Source: Colletotrichum lupini (taxonomy: Eukaryota > Ascomycota > Sordariomycetes > Glomerellales > Glomerellaceae). Taken from it: 64,000 nucleotides of DNA. Location: contig NC_064673.1 of assembly GCF_023278565.1 (NCBI RefSeq), positions 744,001 through 808,000 of the forward strand. Direction: 5' to 3'. Below are positions 32,773-43,744 of the stretch, in pieces. The notes under the pieces are model-generated. The model searched no databases and was not told the DNA's origin. It saw only the letters and a list, made by a program, of their open reading frames with translations. Position 1 is the first letter of the stretch; the number at the start of each line of letters is the position of its first letter. Both the position numbers and the translations under genes were made by a program.

Positions 32773-35700
32773 ATGGCGACCCTGCCGGTAGGGGAGGACA
32801 AATGGTTGGATTACGTCGCTGAGAACAGTCGACACGCCAACGATCTAGAGAAGCGCGTTCATGTCATCGAGCTGTTCAAACATGCCGTCGAGGCCGAACC
32901 CAACAGCGTCAAAGTCTGGCGCGCATACTGCGATTACTTTTGGTCCCTTTATGTCGACAGTCAGTCTTACGAAGCAGGATGGCCCGACGAGGAACGCCGC
33001 ATGGGCTGCGAGCTCTTTTCTCTCAACGCTGCCCTCTCGCTATGGCAGCAAGGCTACGAGGCCATCCTATTCCGAATCAACGACAGTCACGAACTTTGGA
33101 ACCGATGGATATCACTGGAAAGTGGGCTGCTCGCACGCTCGCGCACCGCCGAGGGAATCCGCCGCATCACGTTCCTCTACACCGATCGACTGCAGGTTCC
33201 ACATGTAACCCGCGACAGTACCATGCAAGACTTTTCCGAGTTTTTATCGACCTATAACAAAGCCGCCTGGGAGGAGACTATGCAGGGAATTACTGCAAAT
33301 CCAAAATCACAAGAGGCCAAGAAGTTGACCGAGGATCGTGACGACTACGAATTTAAGCTGCGCCAAGCGTCCCGTGAGGGCAAGGACGAAGCTTACCGCA
33401 ATCTCCTCAGAGGATATCTTGAGTGGGAGTGCGCTCAGAGCAAGAGAAGCAATAAGCAGGCAGAGGCTACGGGTGACCTCTGCCGGGGACTTTACGCCAG
33501 AGCCTTGACCGGCACCTTTGCCTTCGACGATACCACCTGGAATGAATATGTCCGCTTTCTATCTACCTCTGGGACATATGCACAATCGCCCCAGGGTATG
33601 GTTGATGTTTTGCGTCGGGCTGTTGACCATTGCCCGTGGTCAGGGGCCATTTGGTCGCGCTACATCCTAACCGCTGAAGACGCCAAGCTCCCCTTCAACG
33701 AGATCGAGCAGATCAAACACAAGGCGACGAGCAACCCTGAGCTTTATAAGAATGGCATGACGGCGCTCATCGACATGTACGCGGCCTGGTGCGGGTTCCT
33801 CAAGCGAAAGGCAATGGATCTGAATGCAACCGACGAGGACGTTGATGTCGCTGATATGGGCTTGCGCGCTGCACTTGAATCTCTTGAGGAGGCCAAACAC
33901 CGTTACAGCGATAGCTACAGAGGCGATCCTAATTTCCGTCTGGAGCGCATCTACATTCAGTATCTAACCGAGAAGAAACGCAACGTCGACGAAGCGAGAA
34001 GCGAGTGGCACAAGCTGGCCGAAAAGCAGCTATATGCCGATAGCTATGACTTCTGGCTGAACTACTACCTTTGGGAAATGATGGTGTTTGCCGCCAACGG
34101 CAAAGACCGCAGCCCAACACCGTCCACCGCGGCGATTGGCTTAAGAGTGCCGTCGGTGGCTACAGCTGTCCTCGGAAGGGCCATCAAGCGTAAGAGCTTA
34201 GACTGGCCTGAGAGGGTCATTGACGTTTACGTCCAGCACTGCAATGACTACGAGCTCCCCAGTACGGTTCGCATTGCTATTGACACGGTCTACGAATCCC
34301 GCAAGGAGGTCGCCAAGCGGCGAGAGAGAGAGGCAGCTCAAGCCGCTGAGTACTATGCTGCTCAGCAAGAACAGCAAAATGCCTATGCAGTTCAAGCGGT
34401 GGATGATGACGCGTCTTCCAGCTCTAAGAGGAAGCGGGAAGCGGAGACTGATACAGCCGATGATACTACCAACAAACGACCCAGAAGTGAGGCCACAGAG
34501 GCCGAGACAGCCTTGAAGAATCAGAGCCTCAAAAGGGATCGAGAGAACACATCAGTTCTCGTTAGCAACCTTCCTGCGGAAACAACCAAGACCAAAATAC
34601 GCCAATACTTCAAAGAGTACGGCCACATTGTCGACGTTACGGACCCTGCCATTGACCCTTCAGACAACACCCAGACGGTCATGGTAGAATTCAGGACCCC
34701 GGAGGAGGCTCAATCGGCTCTGCTCCGAGACGGGAAATACTTCGGACCGGCCCAAATCAACGTCAAACCCGGAACTGATCTGACCCTCTTCGTCACCAAC
34801 TACCCGCCCACAGCAGACAAGGCCTACATCGCAAGCCTCTTCAAGGATTGCGGCGAGATACTGAGTATCAGGATGCCCAGCTTGAAGGGTAACGTTCGCC
34901 GACGCTTCAGCTACGTGACATTTCGCGATCGTTCGGCTTCTGCTAAAGCAACTGCAAAGCATGGTACTCTTCTCGATGGAAAGTTCAAATTATCGGCCAT
35001 GTACTCTGATCCGTCCCGTGCGAAGAAGCGTGATGGCGCCATCGAGGAAGGCAGAGAACTTCACGTCACCAATCTCGACCCTGCGGCCAGCGAGGATGAC
35101 GTCCATAAGGTTTTCGAGAAATACGGAACTGTGAAGCGCGTCAGCATCCCGAAAAACATGGCAGGTAAAGGCCATGGAGCAGCCTATGTTGAAATGGGAA
35201 CCAAGGAGGAGGCCGAGAAGGCTGCTTCTGGGCTGAACAACGTCAACTTCCGCGGCAACGTCATCGCCGTACAAGTGTCAACACCCAGCATCTACAAGAG
35301 GTCAGCGGCTGTTTCGAAAGATGGCGCATCTCCGGCGCCAAGTCGAGATGATGACGGAGACGCGACGATGGGAGACAGCAATGGTGATGCGACTGGCCTT
35401 CAAGGTGGGCCAAGTCGCGCCGAGATCGCCTCACGGACCATCGCACTTTTAGATATCCCAGACACTGTCAACGACGCGCGGGTGAAGGAAATTGTTGAGA
35501 AGGTGGGGGGCTTCAAGAGCTTCGTTCTCCAGCCTAGTCATGGTGGCGCCAAGATCGAGTTCGAAGACGAACCAAGTGCCGGTCGCGCCATGCTCCAGCT
35601 CGACGGCTATGTTTTAGATGGTCGTAAGTTGCGAACCGGATCTGTTGAGGAGCTGAAACGGGCAAAAGGAGAATTCCGGACAGAGAAGATTGTGTACGGT

Positions 35701-36057
35701 ACTGGCGGCAAGAAGCAGACTGACAAGACTGCGGCACCAAAGAAGGCTGGGACCGGCCCTGCCTTTATCCCTCCTTCCACGGCTGTCAAGCGGCCAGTCT
35801 TGGGCGGTGCCAAGAGGGGAGGATTGGGTTTTATGCCCAAGGCTTTGAGCGTGAGAGAGGGTGGCCCTGCCGCAAATCCACAACCAGAATCCAAAGTCAA
35901 TGGCGCTGGTGTGGAAACAGAGACTCGGAAACCGATGAAGAGCAATGCCGACTTCAAGGCTCTGCTTATGTCTACAACTACTACAACTAATGCGCCCAAG
36001 GACGGAGAAAGTGTGGGGGAAAATGGCAGTGGTCCGGTCGTGGAAGACCGTCAATAA
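32773..36057 (+). CDS. PRP24: U4/U6 snRNP recycling factor PRP24 (SART3-like)
   Basis: A single exon of 1094 aa. PRP24/SART3 anneals U4 with U6 snRNA after splicing and works with the Lsm2-8 ring in the nucleus. The N-terminal half (about 1-530) is a series of HAT half-TPR repeats with many W-x-Y/F-type pairs (VWRAYCDYFWSLY, LWNRWISLE, YLEWECAQSK, WNEYVRFL). A Lys/Arg nuclear signal (SSKRKRE, NKRPRSE) precedes four RRMs. These start near residues 589 (TSVLVSNLPAE), 669 (LTLFVTNYPPT), 761 (RELHVTNLDPA) and 888 (a degenerate RTIALLDIPDT). The C-terminus carries the Lsm-binding motif SNADFKALLM near 1057. HAT repeats plus four RRMs fit filamentous fungi; budding yeast lacks the HAT part. No intron is needed. 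Confidence 0.95.
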   Translation: MATLPVGEDKWLDYVAENSRHANDLEKRVHVIELFKHAVEAEPNSVKVWRAYCDYFWSLYVDSQSYEAGWPDEERRMGCELFSLNAALSLWQQGYEAILFRINDSHELWNRWISLESGLLARSRTAEGIRRITFLYTDRLQVPHVTRDSTMQDFSEFLSTYNKAAWEETMQGITANPKSQEAKKLTEDRDDYEFKLRQASREGKDEAYRNLLRGYLEWECAQSKRSNKQAEATGDLCRGLYARALTGTFAFDDTTWNEYVRFLSTSGTYAQSPQGMVDVLRRAVDHCPWSGAIWSRYILTAEDAKLPFNEIEQIKHKATSNPELYKNGMTALIDMYAAWCGFLKRKAMDLNATDEDVDVADMGLRAALESLEEAKHRYSDSYRGDPNFRLERIYIQYLTEKKRNVDEARSEWHKLAEKQLYADSYDFWLNYYLWEMMVFAANGKDRSPTPSTAAIGLRVPSVATAVLGRAIKRKSLDWPERVIDVYVQHCNDYELPSTVRIAIDTVYESRKEVAKRREREAAQAAEYYAAQQEQQNAYAVQAVDDDASSSSKRKREAETDTADDTTNKRPRSEATEAETALKNQSLKRDRENTSVLVSNLPAETTKTKIRQYFKEYGHIVDVTDPAIDPSDNTQTVMVEFRTPEEAQSALLRDGKYFGPAQINVKPGTDLTLFVTNYPPTADKAYIASLFKDCGEILSIRMPSLKGNVRRRFSYVTFRDRSASAKATAKHGTLLDGKFKLSAMYSDPSRAKKRDGAIEEGRELHVTNLDPAASEDDVHKVFEKYGTVKRVSIPKNMAGKGHGAAYVEMGTKEEAEKAASGLNNVNFRGNVIAVQVSTPSIYKRSAAVSKDGASPAPSRDDDGDATMGDSNGDATGLQGGPSRAEIASRTIALLDIPDTVNDARVKEIVEKVGGFKSFVLQPSHGGAKIEFEDEPSAGRAMLQLDGYVLDGRKLRTGSVEELKRAKGEFRTEKIVYGTGGKKQTDKTAAPKKAGTGPAFIPPSTAVKRPVLGGAKRGGLGFMPKALSVREGGPAANPQPESKVNGAGVETETRKPMKSNADFKALLMSTTTTTNAPKDGESVGENGSGPVVEDRQ

Positions 36058-36800
36058 TTACGGCGTTTATGGGAAAATGGTATTATGACTCTTGCATTTG
36101 AGTAGGAGTCCTGGCAAACACAGAAACACACACTTATACATATCTTATCATGCCTCAACATCAAAGGGGTTAATATCAAGTGCCTAATGCTCTGTCATCT
36201 AATTATTCGACTGACTTGTCCCCCAGCTAGCCTAGGTTCCGTACTTGCGTCTAACTTGATCTGTTTGCTGTACAAGCCATCCTTTGTGATTCGGAACCTT
36301 CCACTGATGTGCGGTTGCAAGAGGCAGAGTGTACTTTGCGGAGTGAGGCTAGCGAGACACAAGTACAAGCATCTGTTGTTGGCTTGATAATTACATGTAG
36401 TCTGTCATTGTCCACCATACACAAGGCACAGCTGGTGCTCTTTTCAGTGTGCTTGCTGCCTTCCCTCAATGGCTTTCGGTAAAACAGTGCCAGCTATGTT
36501 GGCCTCGCGGCCACCCCAAGGACTGTATCCATCAATGGACATGCTATCTCATCCAACTTTGGCTGCTCTGACTCTCCAAATGATTCCCCAGATGAAAAGA
36601 TGCATGGCCATAGGCGTCGTACAATGTACCGCCTTCGTGTATACAACACATCAGCTAGCAACAGGATCTCCTGGGCCTACAAAGGCAGAAACATCTTGAC
36701 AGGATCATGCACAAGGCTGCTTGCTTCCTTTCACCCCTCCAGAAGGACGGCCTCCGTGTAGACGGTTATCGCCCTAGGACAAGCGAATGCTGCAAACATT
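36058..36800. other. Convergent intergenic region between PRP24 and the DExH helicase
   Basis: 743 bases between two stop codons. The frame at 36469-36699 has no recognisable domain. I see only 3' sequence. Confidence 0.6.
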
Positions 36801-39800
36801 CTATGTTTTGCTGACACTCGCAGTCATGTCCCTTTCTTTATTGGCCTCCTGCGAGAATATCTTTTGCCAGATGGCCAACCATCTTTCATGCTGTGCCGAC
36901 GGCAGTTTGACGGGCTGCTTAAAGGAGCGAGTGAGGAGCTCGCGAAGCCTGGTGCGGAGGACCTTGATAACGAGCATCGTCTTCCAGTCGGGCAGGGCAA
37001 AGCGGCAGCGGTTACCGTCGAGGACGAGCACACCGGAGAACATCTATGTGGGGGGAAAATGGATTAGTTCCTGAAATTGGGCTTCAAGCTTGACAAGGGA
37101 GATACTCACGTCCGCTCGGACGTCACCACACAGGAGAGCAATGGCAAAGGGGTCAGCCACCGTCGTCTCATGCGCATGATAAACGCTGTTGGTCTGTTAG
37201 CTTCTTGTCTATGCACTTCGTAGGCTGAATAACAAGGAAACTTGCCTTTTCGATTGCATGATGTGGTAGTAAGACAGCCACTTGAGCTCATTGTGTCCCT
37301 TGTTGACAGAGGATGGGTGAAGACTGATTGACTGGTTGTTACTGATATTGCGCAGACCTCGGGCTCCCGGGCTTTCCCGCACCAGAAGCTTGGGATAGAA
37401 GCTCCATGTGATGACTGCTGTGGTGATGGCATCGTTTTCGCTGTTGATGCTCACGCGTTGGGGAATGTCAAAGAAGCTCTGGTTGCGTCGTCCTCCTCTC
37501 GAGTTGGATCCGTAGCGTACTCTATTGAGCGCTCTTCTCTCCTCGTCAGTCAGCATGAGGAAGCCAGAGTCTGCAACCGAGACTAGCAGCTGACCCTTGA
37601 GGTCTTCAATATTGGCCAAGGTCTGCTGGCTGAGGAAGTTCTTGCGACAGAACTGGAAGTCCTTGCCACCAGAAGCGGTGTTCGATTGGCATACGCGCTT
37701 CCATGCGAGGTAGGCATTATAGACGGTAAGGAGATCTGAATCGCCTCTGCGGAAGCCCTTGCGGACAAGGTCGGCCTGAGCTCGCTGACCGAATGGTGCC
37801 GTGAATGGCGATTTGGAGGATAGGATTGCAGCGACTGTGATGGCCATATCCAAGCATTTGAAGATCGCACCCATCAAGATGAGCTTGCCAAGGAAGACAT
37901 CCAGAGGCAGCCTGGCCAATTGATTACCCAGAGGCGTCAGGTCCTCGGCAGGCGTCAAGGCTCTGACATCAATGAGGGCATCCACAGCGCGGCGGATGTT
38001 CTTGGCCGAAGGCGGATCCAAGGCTTCGCTCAGCGTCTCCTCGATGCCGCCGATCTTGCAGATCTTGACGCGGATCGCCAAGTCTTGCAGCGAGAGACGC
38101 AGCATCTCGGGAGTTTGCTGGTCGCTCATGACGGCATCGTGCCGGTGTTTTGTAAACATGTGGAAGCAGAGGCCCTCCTGTACACGTCCGGCTCGCCCGC
38201 GGCGCTGCTTTGCGTTGGCGCGGGAGATGAAGGTGTCGATGAGGCGGGAGAGCTGTCTTCTCTCGTCAAATCTCATCTCGCGATGCTTGCCCGTGTCGAT
38301 AACGCAAGTCACGTCAGGGATCGTGATGCCGGTTTCGGCAATGTTGGTTGCTAGCACTATCTTGCGCACGCCGGGAGGCGGCACAAGGAAAGCGGCTTCT
38401 TGGTCCTCGGTCGCGATAGTGGAGTGTAGCGGGTAGATGAGCCAGTCGCGCGCAAACGAAGGGTCACCGGAGAGCAGGTCGTTCAGGGTCCGGATTTCTG
38501 CGATACCCGGAAGGAAGACTAAGATCGCCTTGCTGTAGGGGATGTACTCGGGCGCGGAGGCAACCTTGGCAATTAGCTGTACAATCAAATCAAAGTCGAT
38601 TCGATATTCGTCCATCTGGGCAAGGCTGTTCCTGGTCTTGGCGGAGTAGGCTGAAAGATCAGCTCCGACTGTGGACTTGGGTCCTTCGGCTTCCGTCTCG
38701 ACAACATCATCGTCGAGATCAACCATCTTCTCTTGAGGGTTCTGGCCAACGGTGTAACCGGTTGTTTCAATAGCATCCTCCAGGTACTTGACTTGAACGG
38801 GGAATGTACGTCCGGGAACTGTCAGAACAGGCGCTCCGCCGAGGTAATTGGAGAAACGCTCGGCGTCGACTGTGGCTGACATGAGAACCACCTTCAGATC
38901 CTTGCGTCTCAGCATTAGCTTCTTCAAGATGATGAGCAAGAAATCACTGTCAATGGACCTCTCGTGAACCTCGTCCAGGACCAGGTGAGTGACCTCCCGA
39001 AGATCATTCGAACCTTCCAGCATTCGCATAACGATACCTGTAGTCGCAAAGACTAGCCGGGTCTCGCGAGAAGTGTTGGCTTCGAGACGGATGGAGTAGC
39101 CTACCAATGACCTGGGCGTGCCTAGATCATTACGGCCTTCACCGAGCTCTTCACTGACTCTGCGAGCCAACGAGATGGCTGAGATTCGACGCGGCTCAGT
39201 GCAAAAGATCTTGCATGGCTTACCTTGGGCCAACTGGTGCTCCAAGAGGAAGGCCGGCACCTGGGTACTCTTGCCACAGCCAGTCTCTCCGCAGATAATG
39301 ACGACTTGCTCTCTGTCCACGGCATCCGTGACTTGCTGCTTGAAATTCCACATGGGAAGCTGCATGCGAGATTGGAGCATGGTCTGATACCTAGGAGTGT
39401 TGATCTTCTGAGCCCAAATATTTTGATAATATTCAGGCCCATTGGACAGACGCTTGGCGGCCTCTTGAGCTGCCTCGTCTTTGTTGTCGTTCTGGTTGCG
39501 GGCAGCGGCCCTTCCCCTGAAGGCGTTGGGGAGAATGACGCCATCCTCCAGTTCCTGATCCTGTCTTTGGCGCACAAGAGCCCGTAACTCTCTAATTGCC
39601 TCTCGGTCTTTTGAGTCCAGCTGGCTTTTTCTGGCTTCTGCAAGCTCATCCCATAACTCACGCCATACATGAGGCAACCTCATTCCGACCTTCTCTTCCT
39701 TTGCTGAGGTGCCGAAGATGTAGAACAAGGCCCACGTTGCGACGTATGCTTCCGACTGTTTCTTGTCGGGAGTGGCGATGGACTTCATGCTGAAGCTGAA

Positions 39801-41500
39801 GCTTGACGGAATATTGACGACGTCAACTGTATCGTCCTGAGATGCGGATGGGACCTCCTGGGGCTTTGCCCAGGTGATGGAGACAGAGTGACGGTTAGCA
39901 AAAGGAACTTCTGAAATGAGGCGGTAGTTGATCCTCGTGGAGGCGTCCCTGAAACAAAGTCAGCATGAGTATCAAGCATCAGTGATTGAAATGCCATACC
40001 TCGCTCTGCAGGCCTCTTCCAAAGCCCGCATAGGGGAGACACCGGTCCATTTTCCGAAATCCCGAATGGTAATCTTGACGCCGTCTGTGCCGTTAAGCAC
40101 CGTGCTTGATTTGCCCGTGGCGTCTACTTCGGTGACAGGCAGATTGGCAAAGAGATCACCAAGACCGCCATCGTCGTCGTCGTCGTTCTGGGCCAGAATC
40201 TCAGCAGCGATACGCTCGGCCTCGTCGTTGATGTCTCCATCAGAAGATCCAGATGCTTCGGTGACCGCCTTTGGAGGCTCCTTCTCCTTTTCCTCCTGGG
40301 CTTGTTGCTTTTTTGCGGCTGCAAACTCTTTCTCCAAGACCACCTTCTTGGTCTTCCACTCTTGCTCCGCAGCAAACTTGTCGAAGAGGACGTCCTTCTC
40401 GATCCTCACAATCTTGGCGCGGAGCTCGGCTTGCAGATCTACCCCGTCACTTGCCTCAAATTTGTTGCTGTTCTGCTTTCGTTTTCCTTGTTGACTTTTC
40501 TCAAGCTCAAATAATTTGATCTTTGTTTCGAGATAAACAGGAACCAGCTCATCTGGCTCAATGTCAATGTCGCAAGTCACCACGGCCTTCTTCTTGTTGC
40601 CGTTTTTGGATGCTTGACCAGGCTTCTGGCGTCCATCAGGTACAGGAGTTGTGGCTCCTGAAGGCAAGGGGCTCTCAGCCGGTGTATCTGACGAGTCTGG
40701 TCAGTTTTGCTTCTTTGGCAAGGGCTTTGAATTTCACAAAATCGTAGCTTACCTAACTGTCTAACGCTCTTGTTCCCTCGACCCTCGTAATCAGGCAACT
40801 CATCACTTGGACACTCTCTCGCCAGCCAGTCAAGGGCTTCTTCAAGACCCCAAAGGCTATCTTTGGTGAAAGATGGAATGTTCGGCGCAATGTCAAGAAT
40901 GTGCCGCATCACAGCCTGAACTCGTTCCTCTGGAAAACCAACACTAGCGAGTGTCTGTTGAAGTGTCCATAGCTTGATGGTCATATCCTCTTCCGGCAGC
41001 AACTTTCCATTCGCAGAGGTCTCTGTAGATACACTTGACGATGCAAAGCGGCTCTCGGCTTGAATCAGATCAAGGACCTGGTCCATCAACTCCTGAGGCA
41101 ACCACTTCCTCGAGTTGACAGTGTCGGCTTGGCCTCTGAGCAGGCGGCGATCAGTCTCAAGCCTGGTGCGCTGGCGTTGAGCATCCCGCTTGGTCTTTTG
41201 CGCATACTTTTCCACCATGAGCTGCAATTCGGACTCGTCAAGTTGCTTTTCAAACTCCTCGGGGCTCAGTTCCGCCTTGGCAGCTTTGTCACCAGCACCA
41301 TTGGTGGAAGACTGAGGATCAGTTGACGGGGCATCCGATTTGGAACTAGCATCCGGAGCGACAGTGGCAGCCCGGGCCGCAGCAGCGGCATCGGCTCCTT
41401 CAGCGGGTTCGGTCCGAGGCTTGGATGATGCAACGGAGGTGGTGGCGAAGCCTCTGGCCGGGTTGGCGGCGGGCTTCTTCTTCTTCTTTGCACCGGCCAT
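36801..41500 (-). CDS. DExH-box RNA helicase of the DHX29/DHX57 (yeast YLR419W) type
   Basis: Five exons on minus: 41500-40753, 40687-40000, 39948-37246, 37185-37110 and 37043-36801, giving 1485 aa. The Lys/Ala-rich N-terminus leads to a helical UBA-like segment (EALDWLARECPSDELPDY), a coiled and acidic region with an aspartate run, and a dsRBD-like segment before the helicase core. The core has Walker A GETGCGKST near residue 699, a DEVH box near 804, SAT (LMSATVDAERF) and motif VI QRRGRAGR. HA2, OB-fold and the family C-terminal segment follow, ending after DWKTMLVIKVLRTRLRELL. DHX29 proteins assist 48S scanning on structured leaders; the yeast homologue is poorly defined. The fourth intron appears to use a GC donor. 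It is divergent from GCN1, another translation gene. Confidence 0.92.
37186..37245 (-). other. Probable GC-AG intron in the DExH helicase gene
   Basis: Read on minus, exon 3 ends AAAAG and the intron begins GCAAGT, the textbook context of a GC donor, and ends CAACAG. Joining gives MQSK-S-VYHAHETTV in frame. A competing GT-AG pair (donor GTTTCC four bases inside, acceptor at CTAACAG) would insert four residues (R, Q, T, N) in place of none and also stays in frame. I prefer the GC donor because of its perfect consensus. Confidence 0.6.
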
Positions 41501-43329
41501 GATAAGGTCGGTAGGGTGAAGCTGAAGAAGGAGATGGAGGTATCAGTTGCGACTAGCAACCGGTCCGAGTTTTGTGAGTCTGCAAAATGTCGAAAGCAAG
41601 ATTGGTGGCGTCCAAAAATCCGAGTGTGAGGGCTGCTTAGTGAGAAGCAACCAGTTTGGGGTATGAGTTCAGGTTGGAGAATCAGTCGAAGAAACGGGAA
41701 GGACTGGAGAGGGAGCCGAGCCGAGAGGCGAAGGCGGAGACGGAGGCGGAAAATGAAGGGTCCAAGGACCGGAAGGGGGCGGTAGGAAGGCAAAGACTGG
41801 TGAAGCAGCCGGAGATGGCGTTGAATCCTCCTGAGGTCCTATCATGAGTGAGCAAGAATATATGGTTGAGTGTGTGAGGCAAGTGAGCGCAAACCAAGCA
41901 CACTCCGGGATGAAGGTGACAATAATTACCTGGTAGCTTGGTGTGTGAGGCGATTTGAGTGTGGTAGAGTAGGCAGGCAAGGTAGAGTGATGTCAACGGT
42001 GTGGCTGGGCTCCTAGCATTGTCAGGGTTGATAAATGGCCCTGGCAGAATTGCTTGCAAGAGGCGGGGCGAAGGCGAGGTAAGGTAGTGAGTGCAACGCG
42101 TAAAGCACCTCAGTGAGTGGGTGTTTGTGAGTGAGTGAGCCCAAAGAGAGTGTGTCTCTGCCGCAAAGTCGGGTGTCGGGTGCCTGCCTGGCACACTGGG
42201 CGCCAAATTTTGGATGGAGTGACAGGCCGTCGGTGGTATTGGGAATTGGCAAGGCTAAGGTGGATTTGAGGTTGCTAAAACGTGGCCTACGCTACCATGT
42301 CTGGCTGGATCCACGAAATAGTAGAGGACGGGATAAATGATGGATGATGATGATGATGTATTTGTGAGGAGATACTCTGGTAAGTAGATGGGTAGGCAGC
42401 AGGTGTCTCCGGTAGCTTTTGAGCTGATACGGGTTCCTCTCTACCTACTGTTCAGTTGGTATGCTGCACTGCACGTGGCTTATAATTCAGATAGGTCGCG
42501 ACATGCAAAGGTAATGATTTTGCGCCCAAGGCCAAACCGAACAACAACCACCGATGAAAGTCTGGAAGATGCTCAGGTCCCATCAGGTACTAAATGGTGG
42601 GGGATCCAGCAAAACCTACCTACCCAACCGACCTTAATAAGTCAGGCAGTACGTAGGAGTAAGACTGGGCAGTTTTTCTGTGGAGAATAAGGTACTTTCC
42701 TCTCTTTTCCATTGTGGCTGGAGTGTGTGAAAGACGGGAAAATTCAATATTTTCCCTCCTCTTTGAGTCAGACCGGTCAGTAACAATCCCCTAACTTCTG
42801 TGGCTCCCTAGCAGATACCTGGGCATTGCCTTGAGCTAGGGCTTCATGGGAGCTGCCCCTGCGTCACCAGTCAAGGTTCTGAGAGAGCTCCAGCACGCTG
42901 AATTGTGCCCGTGGTGGCAGAGAAGTAAGAAATGCATTGTCTGCATCACAAGACGAGTGATTGTATGATGGTTCGGGGGGACGTAGAGACAGGCAAATTT
43001 ATCTTCGTCGAGAGCTGAGCCTACCGAGATAGAGATTGTATCATAACCTTACCTCAGGTCATCTCTGATAATGGAAGCAAACGAACGCATGGCTATTGGT
43101 GAGTCTGGATGAGCCATCATGAGTGATCGTAGCCGCTGGTCAAGCACCTCTGCCCCGCCACGACGAGCTGGAACCTCCCACCTACATTAGTCGCTGCGTA
43201 TCAAAGGGCAGGTACTTTGTACATATCTGAGGTGGGATAACTGATACCATGGTCACCGCCTGCCTCATATGGATCAGCAACCCCTCCACCCCATTCGATT
43301 CGGTCGCCGGGCCACACAACCCTACCCAA

Positions 43330-43348
43330 GTACCTGAACTTCAGGTAC
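43330..43348. promoter_or_regulatory. GTACCTGA/TCAGGTAC inverted repeat upstream of GCN1
   Basis: Two perfect eight-base arms separated by ACT, about 400 bases before the GCN1 start. It is a spaced version of the GTACCTGAGGTAC element seen upstream of PRP24 and eL19. Confidence 0.5.
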
Positions 43349-43710
43349 CTCATCCGTCAAGCTGCGTTCGGCAGAAAAAGTATTCCCACTGGACTGAGGT
43401 TTAAGGAGGGCGGCACAACTGCAAATAATCCCAGCCCAGTGCTAAAGTACCTGTAAGGTGACCTGACCTGACCCTATCCGCTTGCACCGTACCCAACTGC
43501 ATCAACGGCTACTTCGAGGTACCACTCTCTCCGCTGCCTGACAATTTGTGCCAACGGCGAACCTCTCGTTTGTTTCTGCCTCTTATTTCACTTCATCACC
43601 ACCTCACTCCTCTGCTCAACTTGACGTCGTCCTTCCCCCGATCCGCATACGAAATCCGACGGCGACCCTTCTCCTGCTTGTCGACCGTTCAGCTGGCCCA
43701 CTTGCCCCCA

Positions 43711-43734
43711 ATGCTGCCTTCTGTCCGCCCTTAA
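43711..43734 (+). other. Seven-codon upstream ORF in the GCN1 leader
   Basis: ATG, six further codons (MLPSVRP) and TAA, ending ten bases before the GCN1 start codon. It is in a different frame from GCN1. Whether it is translated depends on the transcription start, which I cannot see. Confidence 0.5.
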
Positions 43735-43744
43735 TTCCGCCAAA

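Larger units (their letters stand above)
41501..43744. promoter_or_regulatory. 2.2-kb divergent promoter region of the helicase and GCN1 genes
   Basis: No gene is supported. The half near the helicase is rich in GAGTG/GTGAG words; the GCN1 side is C/T-rich. A GATGAT run lies at 42342-42358. TACCT motifs are dense from 42430 to 43520, including an inverted repeat at 43330-43348. A short upstream reading frame lies just before GCN1. Confidence 0.55.

Noticed and set aside
31909..32835. 308-codon minus-strand frame overlapping the PRP24 start
   Set aside because: It is antisense to the PRP24 leader and first codons, has no domain, and its openness follows from base composition.
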